Shown: positions 1-7,520 of the stretch, piece by piece | How the letters are laid out: each line of letters begins with the position of its first letter | How positions within the stretch are numbered: position 1 is the first letter of the stretch | Source: Erythrobacter sp. YT30 | GTDB taxonomy: Bacteria; Pseudomonadota; Alphaproteobacteria; Sphingomonadales; Sphingomonadaceae | DNA length: 64,000 nucleotides | Assembly: GCF_001542875.1 (NCBI RefSeq) | Contig: NZ_LMAF01000003.1 | Span: forward strand, 124,001-188,000 | Direction of reading: 5' to 3' | Made by a program: the position numbers and the translations under genes | The notes under the pieces: model-generated | What the model was told of the DNA's origin: nothing | Databases searched by the model: none | Seen by the model: the letters and a program-made list of their open reading frames with translations, nothing else

Positions 1-513
1 CGGCAAAACTGGCGATGTACCTTCGCTTTCCGACGTTAGCGGGCCGGGCGCTGCAACTTCCGCAGGCGCAGTGGGGGCGACAGTTTGCGGCCTTGTACCT
101 TGGCTCGCGCCACTTTGCGACCTTTGCGCAGGCGGGCTGGCAGATGTGCTCGGCTCCGGCCTGGTGACAGGACTTGCCGGTGGCAGGGTGACGTCCAGCG
201 TCTCATTCCCAGCGCCAGAAGGCGACGCACCATTTGATTGCGAAGGTGGAGGCGTTTGCGCTTCCTCGCTCGGCTGGGCAGGTTGCGAGGTTTGGTCAGG
301 GATCGAACGCGGTGCAATCGGAACGCCAGATCGAACGTCGACCGGGCCTTGTGGTGCAGGGGTGGGCGTTGGTGTCGGTTCTGGCAGATTAAAGCTCTGC
401 GCGTGTGCCCCTTGCGCGCCAATCGCGCCGGCAGCGAGTGCAAGCGAAACCGCTGCTGATCGCAGCATCGTACCTTTCGCGGCGGCAGAGATAGAAATTC
501 GGTTCAAACGCAT
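1..513 (-). CDS. Exported Pro-rich protein, N-terminal part only (runs off the window edge)
   Basis: This reading frame is open from an ATG at 513 down to base 1, giving 171 codons and no stop, so the C-terminal part lies outside the window. The first 40 residues form a signal peptide: basic start, Ala-rich hydrophobic core, and an AHAQS cleavage site. Then comes a long low-complexity stretch rich in Pro, Thr, Ser, Gln and Ala (for example PEPTPTPTPAPQGP), typical of a linker to a periplasmic or membrane domain not present here. A second ATG at codon 16 could also serve as start. The downstream domain cannot be judged, so no function is assigned. The frame is preferred over both overlapping frames because only it begins with a coherent signal peptide. 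Confidence 0.6.
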   Translation of the reverse strand, partial: MRLNRISISAAAKGTMLRSAAVSLALAAGAIGAQGAHAQSFNLPEPTPTPTPAPQGPVDVRSGVPIAPRSIPDQTSQPAQPSEEAQTPPPSQSNGASPSGAGNETLDVTLPPASPVTRPEPSTSASPPAQRSQSGASQGTRPQTVAPTAPAEVAAPGPLTSESEGTSPVLP

Positions 514-690
514 GGTCAGCAGGTGTTGTCGGCAAAGCCTATCGCAATATACATGAACAAATCGCCCGTTCGGCGGTGCGGATTGAACATCTGATCGCAC
601 CAGCGCGAGGCCTTATCGCAAATAGGCATGCGAGCGCGTTCGTCCAGTAAGCTGCTTGCGCAGCCGTGTCTTTCCCGGCAACAGCGCGGC

Positions 691-1161
691 ATGGATACCA
701 CACAAGACAATGCCGGCGCTCCCGCCTTCCTCGGCAAGGATACGCCGCTGCCGCAATCACCCGAAGAGGCGCAGCTCGATTATGTGCCCAATCCGCGCGA
801 GGGTGCGCTGTTTCTCGTGCGCTTTGCAGCGCCTGAATTCACCTCGCTGTGCCCTGTCACCAATCAGCCCGATTTTGCGCATCTGGTGATCGATTACGCG
901 CCGGGCGAAACGATTGTGGAATCGAAAAGCCTGAAGCTGTTTCTGGGCAGTTTCCGCAATCACAACGGCTTTCACGAAGATGTGACGGTGGGCATTGGCC
1001 AGCGATTGTTTGACGAAATGAAACCCAAATGGCTGCGCATTGGCGGATATTGGTATCCGCGCGGCGGCATACCGATAGACGTGTTCTGGCAAAGCGGCGC
1101 GCCGCCTGAAGGTTTGTGGCTGCCCGATCAGGGCGTTGCGCCCTATCGCGGACGCGGGTGA
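691..1161 (+). CDS. queF: NADPH-dependent 7-cyano-7-deazaguanine reductase QueF
   Basis: This cytosolic enzyme reduces the nitrile of preQ0 to the amine of preQ1, the last free-base step of queuosine tRNA modification. The 156-residue protein matches the short, single-domain QueF type. The catalytic cysteine is visible in [13 protein letters not shown], followed by the substrate-binding run ESKSLKLF and the HEDVT segment carrying the His and Glu residues of the family. I chose the ATG at 691 (MDTTQDN); the open frame continues upstream to 628 but that part is not typical of the family. The gene stands alone, with an inward-facing gene after it. No preQ1 riboswitch was recognised in the upstream 180 bases. 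Confidence 0.95.
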   Translation: MDTTQDNAGAPAFLGKDTPLPQSPEEAQLDYVPNPREGALFLVRFAAPEFTSLCPVTNQPDFAHLVIDYAPGETIVESKSLKLFLGSFRNHNGFHEDVTVGIGQRLFDEMKPKWLRIGGYWYPRGGIPIDVFWQSGAPPEGLWLPDQGVAPYRGRG

Positions 1162-1181
1162 ACAGGTGACTTTGGGGGCGC

Positions 1182-2858
1182 TTAACTCGTTGCCGGTCTC
1201 AGCATACTGAATATGCGGCGCGGGTCATCGTGCATGACAAGTTGGCCGGATCGGTGAAACTCATTGTCGAGCTCAAAACCAAATCGATCGCAGAATTTTT
1301 GGTAGGCAGCGGTTGAAATGAACGTGCTGGTTTTACCGACGGCCACGGTCACCGGCACGTCGATTTCGCGGCACAGATCGCTGAAGTCCGATGCCTCCAG
1401 AACGACGCCCTCGCTTGGACCATCCACCTGCGATATGAAGGTGTATGTTGCGCAGCGCCGGATCAGATCGCGGATGTCGCTATTTGCGTAATACACTCTG
1501 TCCTTTGGGCTTTCACTGTAAAAATCATCGATAAAGGTGTCGAACTTGCCTTTGAGCGTGCCCGCGACAGTTGCCCGAACATAAATGCGAGCAAAGGCAG
1601 GCGCGAGCCGTGTGAGCTGCAAGGGGCGGCGAAATCCGGGCGCGACCTCTTTCAGATCTGACCATTTGGGAAACGGGATGGAGGGCGCTGCGAGAACTGC
1701 TTTCGAAACGCGCGCGCCGTGCTCTTGCAGGAAGCCCATAGCGAATGGTCCGCCGGCAGTTGCGCCCAGCACATTGCAGCGCGAAATCCCTTGCGCTTCG
1801 AGGAACGGGCCAAGGCGGCGCGCAAAATCGCGGACCATTTCCTGACGCGAATAATTGCCGGTCGTCTCGCCCATGTAGGGCCGCCAAGGGGCCAGAACCC
1901 GCAATCCCGCTTCGCGCGCGGCCGCATTTTGCTCATCGCTGAATAGCGCGCCTTCGAAGAACGGGTGGAAATAGATTACCGGAAAACCCGCGGGATCGCC
2001 GTGCTCTTCCCAAGCGATGCGCTGGCCGTCTTCTTCGCGAAAAACGCGGGCGCAGAAATGGCTGCGATCTTTCGCATCGTCATCCATCACCTGCAGTGAA
2101 TGCGCAAAGCCGGTGTAGAGCATCAGCAATTCCTGTTGGGAATTGATCGCAAGTTTGCGGCACAGGATTTTAAGCTGATTGCGCGCGGTGCCAACGGATC
2201 GTCCGCGCTGTTCTGCAAAGCTTCGCACGGTTCCGCCAGAAACCAGATGCCGGGTCAAAGCGAGTTCAGCGTCAGTGAGAACCAGAGCCTCGCGGAACTT
2301 TTCGCCAGTGCGTTCGCGCCATTGGAATTGGATTGAAGAGAGGGCGACGCTTTTGCCTTTCTCGCTTGCCTGGATGGCAAACCAACGCCCGGTTTTATCC
2401 TCGGGGCGGGTGAACAAGCGCAGGAAGCCCGGTTCGCGACTGGAGAGGCAGTTTGCGACGCGCTTCTGATCATTATCCCGCTCAATCGGGTCCCAAATCC
2501 AATCGGGCGCCGTTTGGCCTTTGCGGAGGTCGCCCGATTTGAACAAGTCGCCATCGAAATCCAGCACACGGCAGTCTTTATCGAGGATCAATTGCGCCTC
2601 ACCGCTCATGCCGGGGGAGGGTTCGAAGCCTGAAAAACTGTTGCCGACAATCGGGACAACCTCATCGATCAGGCGCCCCGCTTCTTCAAAATGCCATTGC
2701 GCTTTGGAAACGTCGGAAGATGGGCCATCGATCTGCGGTTCGGCGACTTCGAAAAGCGAGATCAGCCGTTCCGGGCGCGAGGTGATGCTGTAGGCTTCGC
2801 GGATGAGCCGATCGACCAGCGGTTCACCGCCATCATTCTGGGGAGCGTTTTGGCTCAT
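1182..2858 (-). CDS. LuxR-type HTH regulator fused to an alpha/beta hydrolase-like domain
   Basis: The 558-residue protein has three parts. Residues about 80-185 look like a PAS-type sensor region; residues about 194-250 form a LuxR-family helix-turn-helix (LTDAELALTRHL ... SVGTARNQLK); residues about 272-558 have an alpha/beta hydrolase layout, with YFHPF after the first core strand and a nucleophile elbow GATAGG near residue 367. The elbow carries Thr where catalytic members have Ser, so the domain may bind a ligand rather than hydrolyse it, or use Thr as nucleophile. There is no signal peptide, so it should act in the cytosol on DNA. No partner gene is close. A regulator answering to a small ester, lactone or similar ligand is an inference. 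No clear ribosome binding site precedes the ATG at 2858. Confidence 0.75.
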   Translation of the reverse strand: MSQNAPQNDGGEPLVDRLIREAYSITSRPERLISLFEVAEPQIDGPSSDVSKAQWHFEEAGRLIDEVVPIVGNSFSGFEPSPGMSGEAQLILDKDCRVLDFDGDLFKSGDLRKGQTAPDWIWDPIERDNDQKRVANCLSSREPGFLRLFTRPEDKTGRWFAIQASEKGKSVALSSIQFQWRERTGEKFREALVLTDAELALTRHLVSGGTVRSFAEQRGRSVGTARNQLKILCRKLAINSQQELLMLYTGFAHSLQVMDDDAKDRSHFCARVFREEDGQRIAWEEHGDPAGFPVIYFHPFFEGALFSDEQNAAAREAGLRVLAPWRPYMGETTGNYSRQEMVRDFARRLGPFLEAQGISRCNVLGATAGGPFAMGFLQEHGARVSKAVLAAPSIPFPKWSDLKEVAPGFRRPLQLTRLAPAFARIYVRATVAGTLKGKFDTFIDDFYSESPKDRVYYANSDIRDLIRRCATYTFISQVDGPSEGVVLEASDFSDLCREIDVPVTVAVGKTSTFISTAAYQKFCDRFGFELDNEFHRSGQLVMHDDPRRIFSMLRPATS

Positions 2859-2890
2859 TTCTGAGATGCTAGATCGATTAAAGGTTCAAG

Positions 2891-2928
2891 AAAGCAAAAA
2901 AGCGGCAGCGTGGTGCCACGCTGCCGCT
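2891..2928 (-). terminator. Rho-independent terminator of the Cys-repeat protein gene
   Basis: The segment 2901-2928 is a near-perfect inverted repeat with 12-13 bp arms (AGCGGCAGCGTGG and CCACGCTGCCGCT). On the minus strand it is followed by TTTTTGCTTT. It lies 25 bases past the stop of the small secreted-protein gene and before the start of the next minus-strand gene. Confidence 0.85.
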
Positions 2929-2953
2929 GTTGCATTTTACGGGTCAATGCAAC

Positions 2954-3265
2954 TCACTTAACGCAATATTTTCCCGAGGTTTTCAGCCCAGTAGGGCAAG
3001 AACCGCTGCGGATTTCGGCGTAATCGCCTTTATCGCCGACACAGTAATTGGCAGATGCCTTAAAGCCTGTCGGGCAAGATCCGATCTTGGTGATCGCGAC
3101 CTGGCTCGATGAAACACAAGAGCTACCCGATTGCTTGAAGCCCTTGGGGCATGATCCGTCCTTGGCAACTTCATTTGATGATGATTGCGCCATAGCGGGT
3201 GCAACCAGAACTGGAGCCGTGCCAAGTGCAAGTGCAGCGGAGAAAATAGCCATTCGAATTCGCAT
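2954..3265 (-). CDS. Small secreted protein with three Cys-pair repeats
   Basis: The 103-residue protein has a signal peptide (MRIRMAIFSAALALGTAP, cleavage near AMAQS), then three copies of a motif of the form GSCPxGFKxSxxxCV, spaced about 26 residues apart. Each copy holds two cysteines, so three intra-repeat disulfides are plausible in the periplasm or outside the cell. The ATG at 3265 is preferred because AAGGAAA stands 8 bases ahead and the signal peptide starts there; the frame is open further upstream. A strong terminator follows. I do not recognise a named family. The next gene upstream on this strand also encodes a secreted protein, but a separate hairpin lies between them. Confidence 0.75.
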   Translation of the reverse strand: MRIRMAIFSAALALGTAPVLVAPAMAQSSSNEVAKDGSCPKGFKQSGSSCVSSSQVAITKIGSCPTGFKASANYCVGDKGDYAEIRSGSCPTGLKTSGKYCVK

Positions 3266-3300
3266 AATTTGTGTTTCCTTTTGTGAAGAGGGAGGAGGCA

Positions 3301-3353
3301 TCTGAAAAGACAGCGGCCGGCAAAGTGGGGGAAGCCTCTTTCCCGGCCGCTGT
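3301..3353 (-). terminator. Probable terminator of the secreted-protein gene at 3426-4310
   Basis: The arms 3310-3320 and 3343-3353 (ACAGCGGCCGG / CCGGCCGCTGT, 11 bp) can pair around a 22-base loop that has its own small AAAG/CTTT stem. On the minus strand it is followed by the weak T-run TCTTTTC. Position after the stop at 3426 supports a terminator; the short T-run lowers certainty. Confidence 0.5.
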
Positions 3354-3425
3354 GAGTGTCGGGAATGCGGCATTCGATCCGCATCGATACTGCATTGCCC
3401 TGGGTCGCCTCGAAAAATGAGAGAG

Positions 3426-4310
3426 TTAGCTGCCCACCGGTCCGCGGCGGTAAGTCAAAGCGATGGCGCTTTCACCGGTGTCTCGGTTGTACCACTGGCA
3501 GTAAAAGTCAGTGCCCGATTTGTCGGTGTGAAGTGCTTCGAAGTTGAAAGTGGTGAAGGCACGGCCGCGTTTCGCCATGTACTTGTCGTACGCGGCTGAG
3601 CGAGATGAATTGCTGCCGCTCGCGGTAGGCTCATATCCGGTTGAGTTCCCGGTATGCAGCATAACTGCCTTGCCCTTATAGTTGCCGATCTTGGGGCCGA
3701 ACGTGTTGTCCTGCTGCTCAGAGCCATCATACGACACGCACTGGATGCGATAACTGTACTTCTTGAACTTGTTCGCATCGAATTCGACGTAGAGAACATC
3801 GCCAATGCCAAGGCCTTCAAATACGCAGCCATTGGTGGGCGTGATCGGACGACGGTCAAGAAGGCCGCTGCGCTCTTCGGTGCTGATACCCTGCTGGAAC
3901 GTGTAGTTGCCATCGCGCGCAACGAAAGCATTGCCAACGCCGATATTGGCGCATTTGGTTGCGTTCGCGTATTTGGCAGGCGTTGGGCCGGCAACGCCGG
4001 CATGACCGGGCGCACGCGCAGTGCAGGGCGAATTGGAATTGCTGCCGCGGTTCGCATTGCAACGCGATCCATTGGCAGATGGGCCAACGCCGCTTGCGCT
4101 GCCAACACTGCCGACGCGGCCAGTTGCCACCGCATCAACCGTGTTCACGACCTCTTCGGCTTCCTTCGCCTTCTTCTTTGCCTTTTTGACTTTCTTCTTG
4201 AGCTTGTCGAACGGGCCTGCCGCTTCGACTGTTTCAGCGCCGATGGCGCTGGTGGTGATTGTACCCGCGGCGAGAGCTGTCCCGGCCACGGCGATAAGCA
4301 ATGATTTCAT
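3426..4310 (-). CDS. Secreted protein of unknown function with Lys-rich segment
   Basis: The 294-residue protein has a signal peptide (MKSLLIAVAGTALAAGTI, cleavage near AIGAE). It is followed by a strongly basic helical stretch (FDKLKKKVKKAKKKAKEAEE, residues about 34-53), a Gly/Ser/Asn-rich part, and a C-terminal region with several Cys and aromatic residues (FYCQWYNRDTGE) that may form a folded beta domain. AGAAGGA lies 10 bases ahead of the ATG. I do not recognise the family. The neighbour downstream on the same strand is another small secreted Cys-containing protein, so both may serve the envelope, but nothing shows a shared function. Confidence 0.7.
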   Translation of the reverse strand: MKSLLIAVAGTALAAGTITTSAIGAETVEAAGPFDKLKKKVKKAKKKAKEAEEVVNTVDAVATGRVGSVGSASGVGPSANGSRCNANRGSNSNSPCTARAPGHAGVAGPTPAKYANATKCANIGVGNAFVARDGNYTFQQGISTEERSGLLDRRPITPTNGCVFEGLGIGDVLYVEFDANKFKKYSYRIQCVSYDGSEQQDNTFGPKIGNYKGKAVMLHTGNSTGYEPTASGSNSSRSAAYDKYMAKRGRAFTTFNFEALHTDKSGTDFYCQWYNRDTGESAIALTYRRGPVGS

Positions 4311-4470
4311 GGTTCAACGATCCTTCTGATTGATGCACTGCGCGACCAATCGCCGCACTGATGCAGTGACTGAAACAGGCAGCTAGAAACGATCGAGGAT
4401 CGGGTGAATATACCATGTGGTACAAAGGGATGTTGCCTATGGTTACTGGCTTATGAACACTGTTCCAGCA

Positions 4471-5142
4471 CTATTGGAAAACCGCCAAAAACGAGGGCAC
4501 ACAATAGTTTGGAAGTTTTTCAAGATTTGTATTGAGAGCCTTGCACATTTCATCGGCTGCTCGCGTTGCGCCCTCAACCACACCATAATCATCAAACACG
4601 ATTAAGCCGCCACGCACCATGTGCGGCAGGAGCTTTTCCAAAGCGAATGCCGTCGGCTCATAGACGTCTAGGTCAAGGTGCAGAAGCGATATCCGCGTTT
4701 CAGGTTCCTCATCGAGAAACCGAGGAAGCGTCTTGAAAATGTCCCCTTCGACGAGCGTGACGTTGCCATAGCCCTTGCTGTCAAATAGCGCGGCAAGATC
4801 ATCTTTGCTGATGCCCTGTCCGCCTGCATTTTCAAACTCATCGATGAATGCTGCATCGCTGCTTCCTTCGACGGCGTCGCGCGGAAATGCACCGAAGGCA
4901 TCAAAGCCGATGATAGACCGCGAATGGCTCGATTCCAGCGTCTCGCGAAAAGCGGCAAACCGCATGAGTGATGCGCCCTTGTAGACGCCCGCCTCAACCA
5001 AGCTGCCGGGGAGATGGCTCACCCGGCGATAGAGCTCATAATGCGCCAGCAGCTTGGCCATGCGTGCTGGATGGCTCTGCAAGTAGAACGCATTTTCTGT
5101 TTCGTAAGGATCAATAGTGGGATCGATCTGGTAATTCGGCAC
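4471..5142 (-). CDS. TylF/MycF-like SAM-dependent sugar O-methyltransferase
   Basis: The 223-residue protein has the Rossmann layout of the TylF/MycF family: LVEAGVYKGAS near the N terminus (SAM motif I), IIGFDAFGAFP, VEGDIFKTLP, then LLHLDLDVYEPT and GGLIVFDDYG with the acidic metal-binding residues. Family members O-methylate deoxy-sugars or related surface glycans. The start is taken as GTG at 5142, the first start codon of the open frame, with GGAAAT ahead. It diverges from the sugar cluster that begins at 5349, so methylation of that glycan is a reasonable guess. The actual sugar acceptor cannot be told from sequence. Confidence 0.8.
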   Translation of the reverse strand: MPNYQIDPTIDPYETENAFYLQSHPARMAKLLAHYELYRRVSHLPGSLVEAGVYKGASLMRFAAFRETLESSHSRSIIGFDAFGAFPRDAVEGSSDAAFIDEFENAGGQGISKDDLAALFDSKGYGNVTLVEGDIFKTLPRFLDEEPETRISLLHLDLDVYEPTAFALEKLLPHMVRGGLIVFDDYGVVEGATRAADEMCKALNTNLEKLPNYCVPSFLAVFQ

Positions 5143-5218
5143 GGGGATTTCCGATCATGCGAAAAGAGGGCATGAATTGAGATAGCCGGTCGGCACGCAT
5201 CTGCATTGCGCACAAAGG

Positions 5219-5251
5219 CCTAGGCACATTCCCTAGGGTTTGACCCTAGGG
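5219..5251. repeat. Cluster of three CCTAGG palindromes between divergent genes
   Basis: CCTAGG occurs at 5219-5224, and CCCTAGGG at 5231-5238 and 5244-5251. The last two are self-complementary and can also pair with each other around a 5-base spacer. The block lies in the 206-base gap between the methyltransferase and the first plus-strand gene of the sugar cluster. It may be an operator or a hairpin; no T-run follows. Confidence 0.5.
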
Positions 5252-5348
5252 CGCATGGTTAATGAATGGCAAAACCCCTGCTCGTACGCCGTAGGCCAAG
5301 AGACATCGCAGCCCTCGATGTCATGCAACTCTCGGTTTTGGATACGAC

Positions 5349-6530
5349 ATGCGGATCCTGTTCTACCTTCCCGTGGTGACGCCTTGGTGGTTTCAATCCA
5401 TCATTGTGCCGCTGATCGCGAAGCTTGCGGGCGCGCATGAGGTGCATGTGCTCGCGCCGGTTCCCTGGAAAGGAACGGGTTTGGGTCCGGATGAGATCGA
5501 ACACTGCGCGCACCTGCCCGACATTCACTGGCACATCGTCAATGATGAAAGCCATCCGTCGATGCGGACAGACGCGACCGCGCGCGAGGCGATCATTGAT
5601 TTCGTCCAATCGATCGCGCCCGATTATGTCTTCTGCCGATCAGCCGATCTGGAAACGGTGCAATCGTTTCCCGGCAAATTACGCCATATCACCGAAGGCG
5701 TGGCCGACCCATTGCCTCTTGCCAAAGGGAGCATCCACTTTACGCAGGCGCCATTCGATCATGGATTGTTGCCTGAGCTTGACCGGCTCGAGATCGAAAA
5801 GCTGCACCGGATGATTGAGCCGTATTGGCCAGCCATTGTGCATTCGGCGCAGTTGGAGGACGCCCAGCGTCAATACTTCTGCGAATGGGCCGATCTACCT
5901 GAGGGCCGCAAAATCATCGTCCTTCCGCTCGAATACGAGCATGAAGAAAATTTCTTCACGATCCACAGGGTCGGCAAGACCCCTAATGCCCGTTTGGTCG
6001 AGGAGGTGCTCAATCAGATCGATGATCGCTTTTGCCTCGTTCTGGCGAACCATCCGCTCAATGAATTGCACGTCGATAACAGCGCACTTGAAGCCGTGGT
6101 CGCTGCCAATCCTAAAAAAGCGCGTCTGCTGCGATGCGAAAACCCGATCGACCGGCATACGACGCGGCACATCTTGCGCGAGGCAGATGGCGTCATGCTT
6201 GGCGATTCAAAGGTGTTCTCGATAGCGGGTTTCTTCGGGACGCCAGTTCTGCGGCGAACGCGCTTTAAGAGCGGCAACTGGTTGAATGCTTACGGTGATA
6301 TGGCCTCGTTTCTTGAGTCGGTGGCTGGAGGCACTGCGAAAGCCCCCGATCAAGACGCGGCCAAGACGTGGTTCGCCTTTCATGTGGCCAACAACCTCTT
6401 CTGCACTGCTGCAGCTGAAATGGACGGCGAGGACTTGCTGGATCGCTTTGATAATCCGGTGAACCCGGCGCGGTGGGAGCGTAATTTTGCGCATTTTGTG
6501 CGCGATTGGCGAATGGCGGCGCCGGCATGA
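5349..6530 (+). CDS. GT-B-like / capsule-polysaccharide-type protein of the ulosonic-acid cluster
   Basis: The 393-residue soluble protein starts like a GT-B glycosyltransferase (MRILFYLPVVTPWWFQSIIV, then EVHVLAPVPWKGTG). It ends with a segment resembling the acceptor/donor half of capsule-type transferases (ADGVMLGDSKVFSIAGFFGTPVL). I cannot place it in a named family with confidence. Its stop overlaps the start of the KdsD-like gene by four bases (ATGA), and the isomerase, cytidylyltransferase fusion and KdsA follow in the same direction, so the four form one operon. A role in transferring or handling the CMP-activated acid is inferred from that context. It is probably cytosolic, since no signal peptide or membrane segment is present. 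Confidence 0.6.
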   Translation: MRILFYLPVVTPWWFQSIIVPLIAKLAGAHEVHVLAPVPWKGTGLGPDEIEHCAHLPDIHWHIVNDESHPSMRTDATAREAIIDFVQSIAPDYVFCRSADLETVQSFPGKLRHITEGVADPLPLAKGSIHFTQAPFDHGLLPELDRLEIEKLHRMIEPYWPAIVHSAQLEDAQRQYFCEWADLPEGRKIIVLPLEYEHEENFFTIHRVGKTPNARLVEEVLNQIDDRFCLVLANHPLNELHVDNSALEAVVAANPKKARLLRCENPIDRHTTRHILREADGVMLGDSKVFSIAGFFGTPVLRRTRFKSGNWLNAYGDMASFLESVAGGTAKAPDQDAAKTWFAFHVANNLFCTAAAEMDGEDLLDRFDNPVNPARWERNFAHFVRDWRMAAPA

Positions 6531-7516
6531 ACGCGTTGACCGCCTTTTCTCATTTGCCAGATACCAGAGCCGCTGATTGGTTTTTTGAAGTGATTGAGCG
6601 AGAGCGCGATGCGCTCACCGTGTTTCTCGACGGTGAGCATACAGGCTTGTCGGGCATTATCGCTTTGCTCGCTGCACAGACTCGGCCGATCATCTTCACC
6701 GGGATCGGCAAGTCAGGGCATATCTGCGCAAAGCTGGCCGCGACCTTCTCCAGCCTTGGCACGGCTGCGGTATTTCTCAATGCGGCAGAGGCCGTGCACG
6801 GCGATCTTGGCGCAGTGGAGCCACAAAGCGTCGTGATTGTGCTCTCAAACAGCGGTTCAACCGAGGAGATCATGCGCATTCTGCCGCTGATAAAGGCGCG
6901 CGGCTGCACCACAATCGGCATTGTCGGTCGCGCAGGATCGCCGCTGGCGCGGGCGGTCGATCACCTCATCCTAGCGCAGATTGATCGGGAGGCGGACCAT
7001 ATCGGGATGGCTCCTACTTCAAGCACGACACTGCATCTTGCGATTGGCGATGCGCTTGCCGTCGCGGTCAGCCGGATGCGCGGGTTTACGCGGGAGAATT
7101 TCCTGCAGCACCATCCTGCAGGGCTTTTGGGTCGCCGGATGATCCCGGTCGCTGCGCTGATGCGGCAGGGGGACGATCTGCCCATAGTTGAGCCTGCAAC
7201 CGACCTCCTCGATTTGCTCGCGGTAATGTCAGCAAAACGCATGGGGGCAGCCTGCGTTGTCGATGAAGTGGGCATCCTGCTTGGGCTGGTGGTGGACGGC
7301 GATATTCGCCGCCATTTGCAAGCCGGGCCAAAAGTTGCGGGCGTCAATGCGGGAATGCTGATGCAAACCGACCCGCAAACGATCCGCCCGCAGGCGACCT
7401 TGGGCGATGTGTTGGTGATGCGGCAGGGCGCTTCTGCCCAATGGCTGGTGCTGCCTGTCATCGATGAGGCGCACCGGCTGCAAGGCATGCTCCATATCAA
7501 CGATCTGAAGGGTTGA
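6527..7516 (+). CDS. kdsD: KpsF/GutQ-type D-arabinose 5-phosphate isomerase
   Basis: This enzyme interconverts ribulose 5-phosphate and arabinose 5-phosphate, the first committed step to Kdo 8-phosphate. The 329-residue length equals that of known KdsD proteins. An N-terminal SIS domain is seen (FTGIGKSGHICAKLA, then AEAVHGDLG and LSNSGSTEE), followed by two CBS motifs (DLLAVMSAKRMGAACVVDE ... GLVVDGDIRRHL, and LVLPVIDEAHRLQGMLHI). The ATG at 6527 is chosen because it overlaps the previous stop as ATGA. Together with KdsA at 8844 it gives substrate supply for an eight-carbon ulosonic acid. The symbol refers to the function; paralogues for other pathways (GutQ, KpsF) cannot be excluded. Confidence 0.88.
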   Translation: MNALTAFSHLPDTRAADWFFEVIERERDALTVFLDGEHTGLSGIIALLAAQTRPIIFTGIGKSGHICAKLAATFSSLGTAAVFLNAAEAVHGDLGAVEPQSVVIVLSNSGSTEEIMRILPLIKARGCTTIGIVGRAGSPLARAVDHLILAQIDREADHIGMAPTSSTTLHLAIGDALAVAVSRMRGFTRENFLQHHPAGLLGRRMIPVAALMRQGDDLPIVEPATDLLDLLAVMSAKRMGAACVVDEVGILLGLVVDGDIRRHLQAGPKVAGVNAGMLMQTDPQTIRPQATLGDVLVMRQGASAQWLVLPVIDEAHRLQGMLHINDLKG

Positions 7517-7520
7517 GGGT

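Noticed and set aside
36..556. Two alternative frames at the window start, one on each strand
   Set aside because: Only the frame from 513 begins with a signal peptide and a Pro-rich linker; the others give Arg-rich or random translations.
628..690. Upstream extension of queF to an earlier ATG
   Set aside because: The extra 21 residues do not resemble QueF N termini; the start at 691 gives the normal length.
516..737. 73-codon minus-strand frame between the edge gene and queF
   Set aside because: Overlaps the queF start, is Cys/Arg-rich without pattern and has no binding site.
4411..4422. TACCA-TG-TGGTA inverted repeat downstream of the methyltransferase gene
   Set aside because: Only 5-bp arms, no T-run and no link to a promoter; likely chance.
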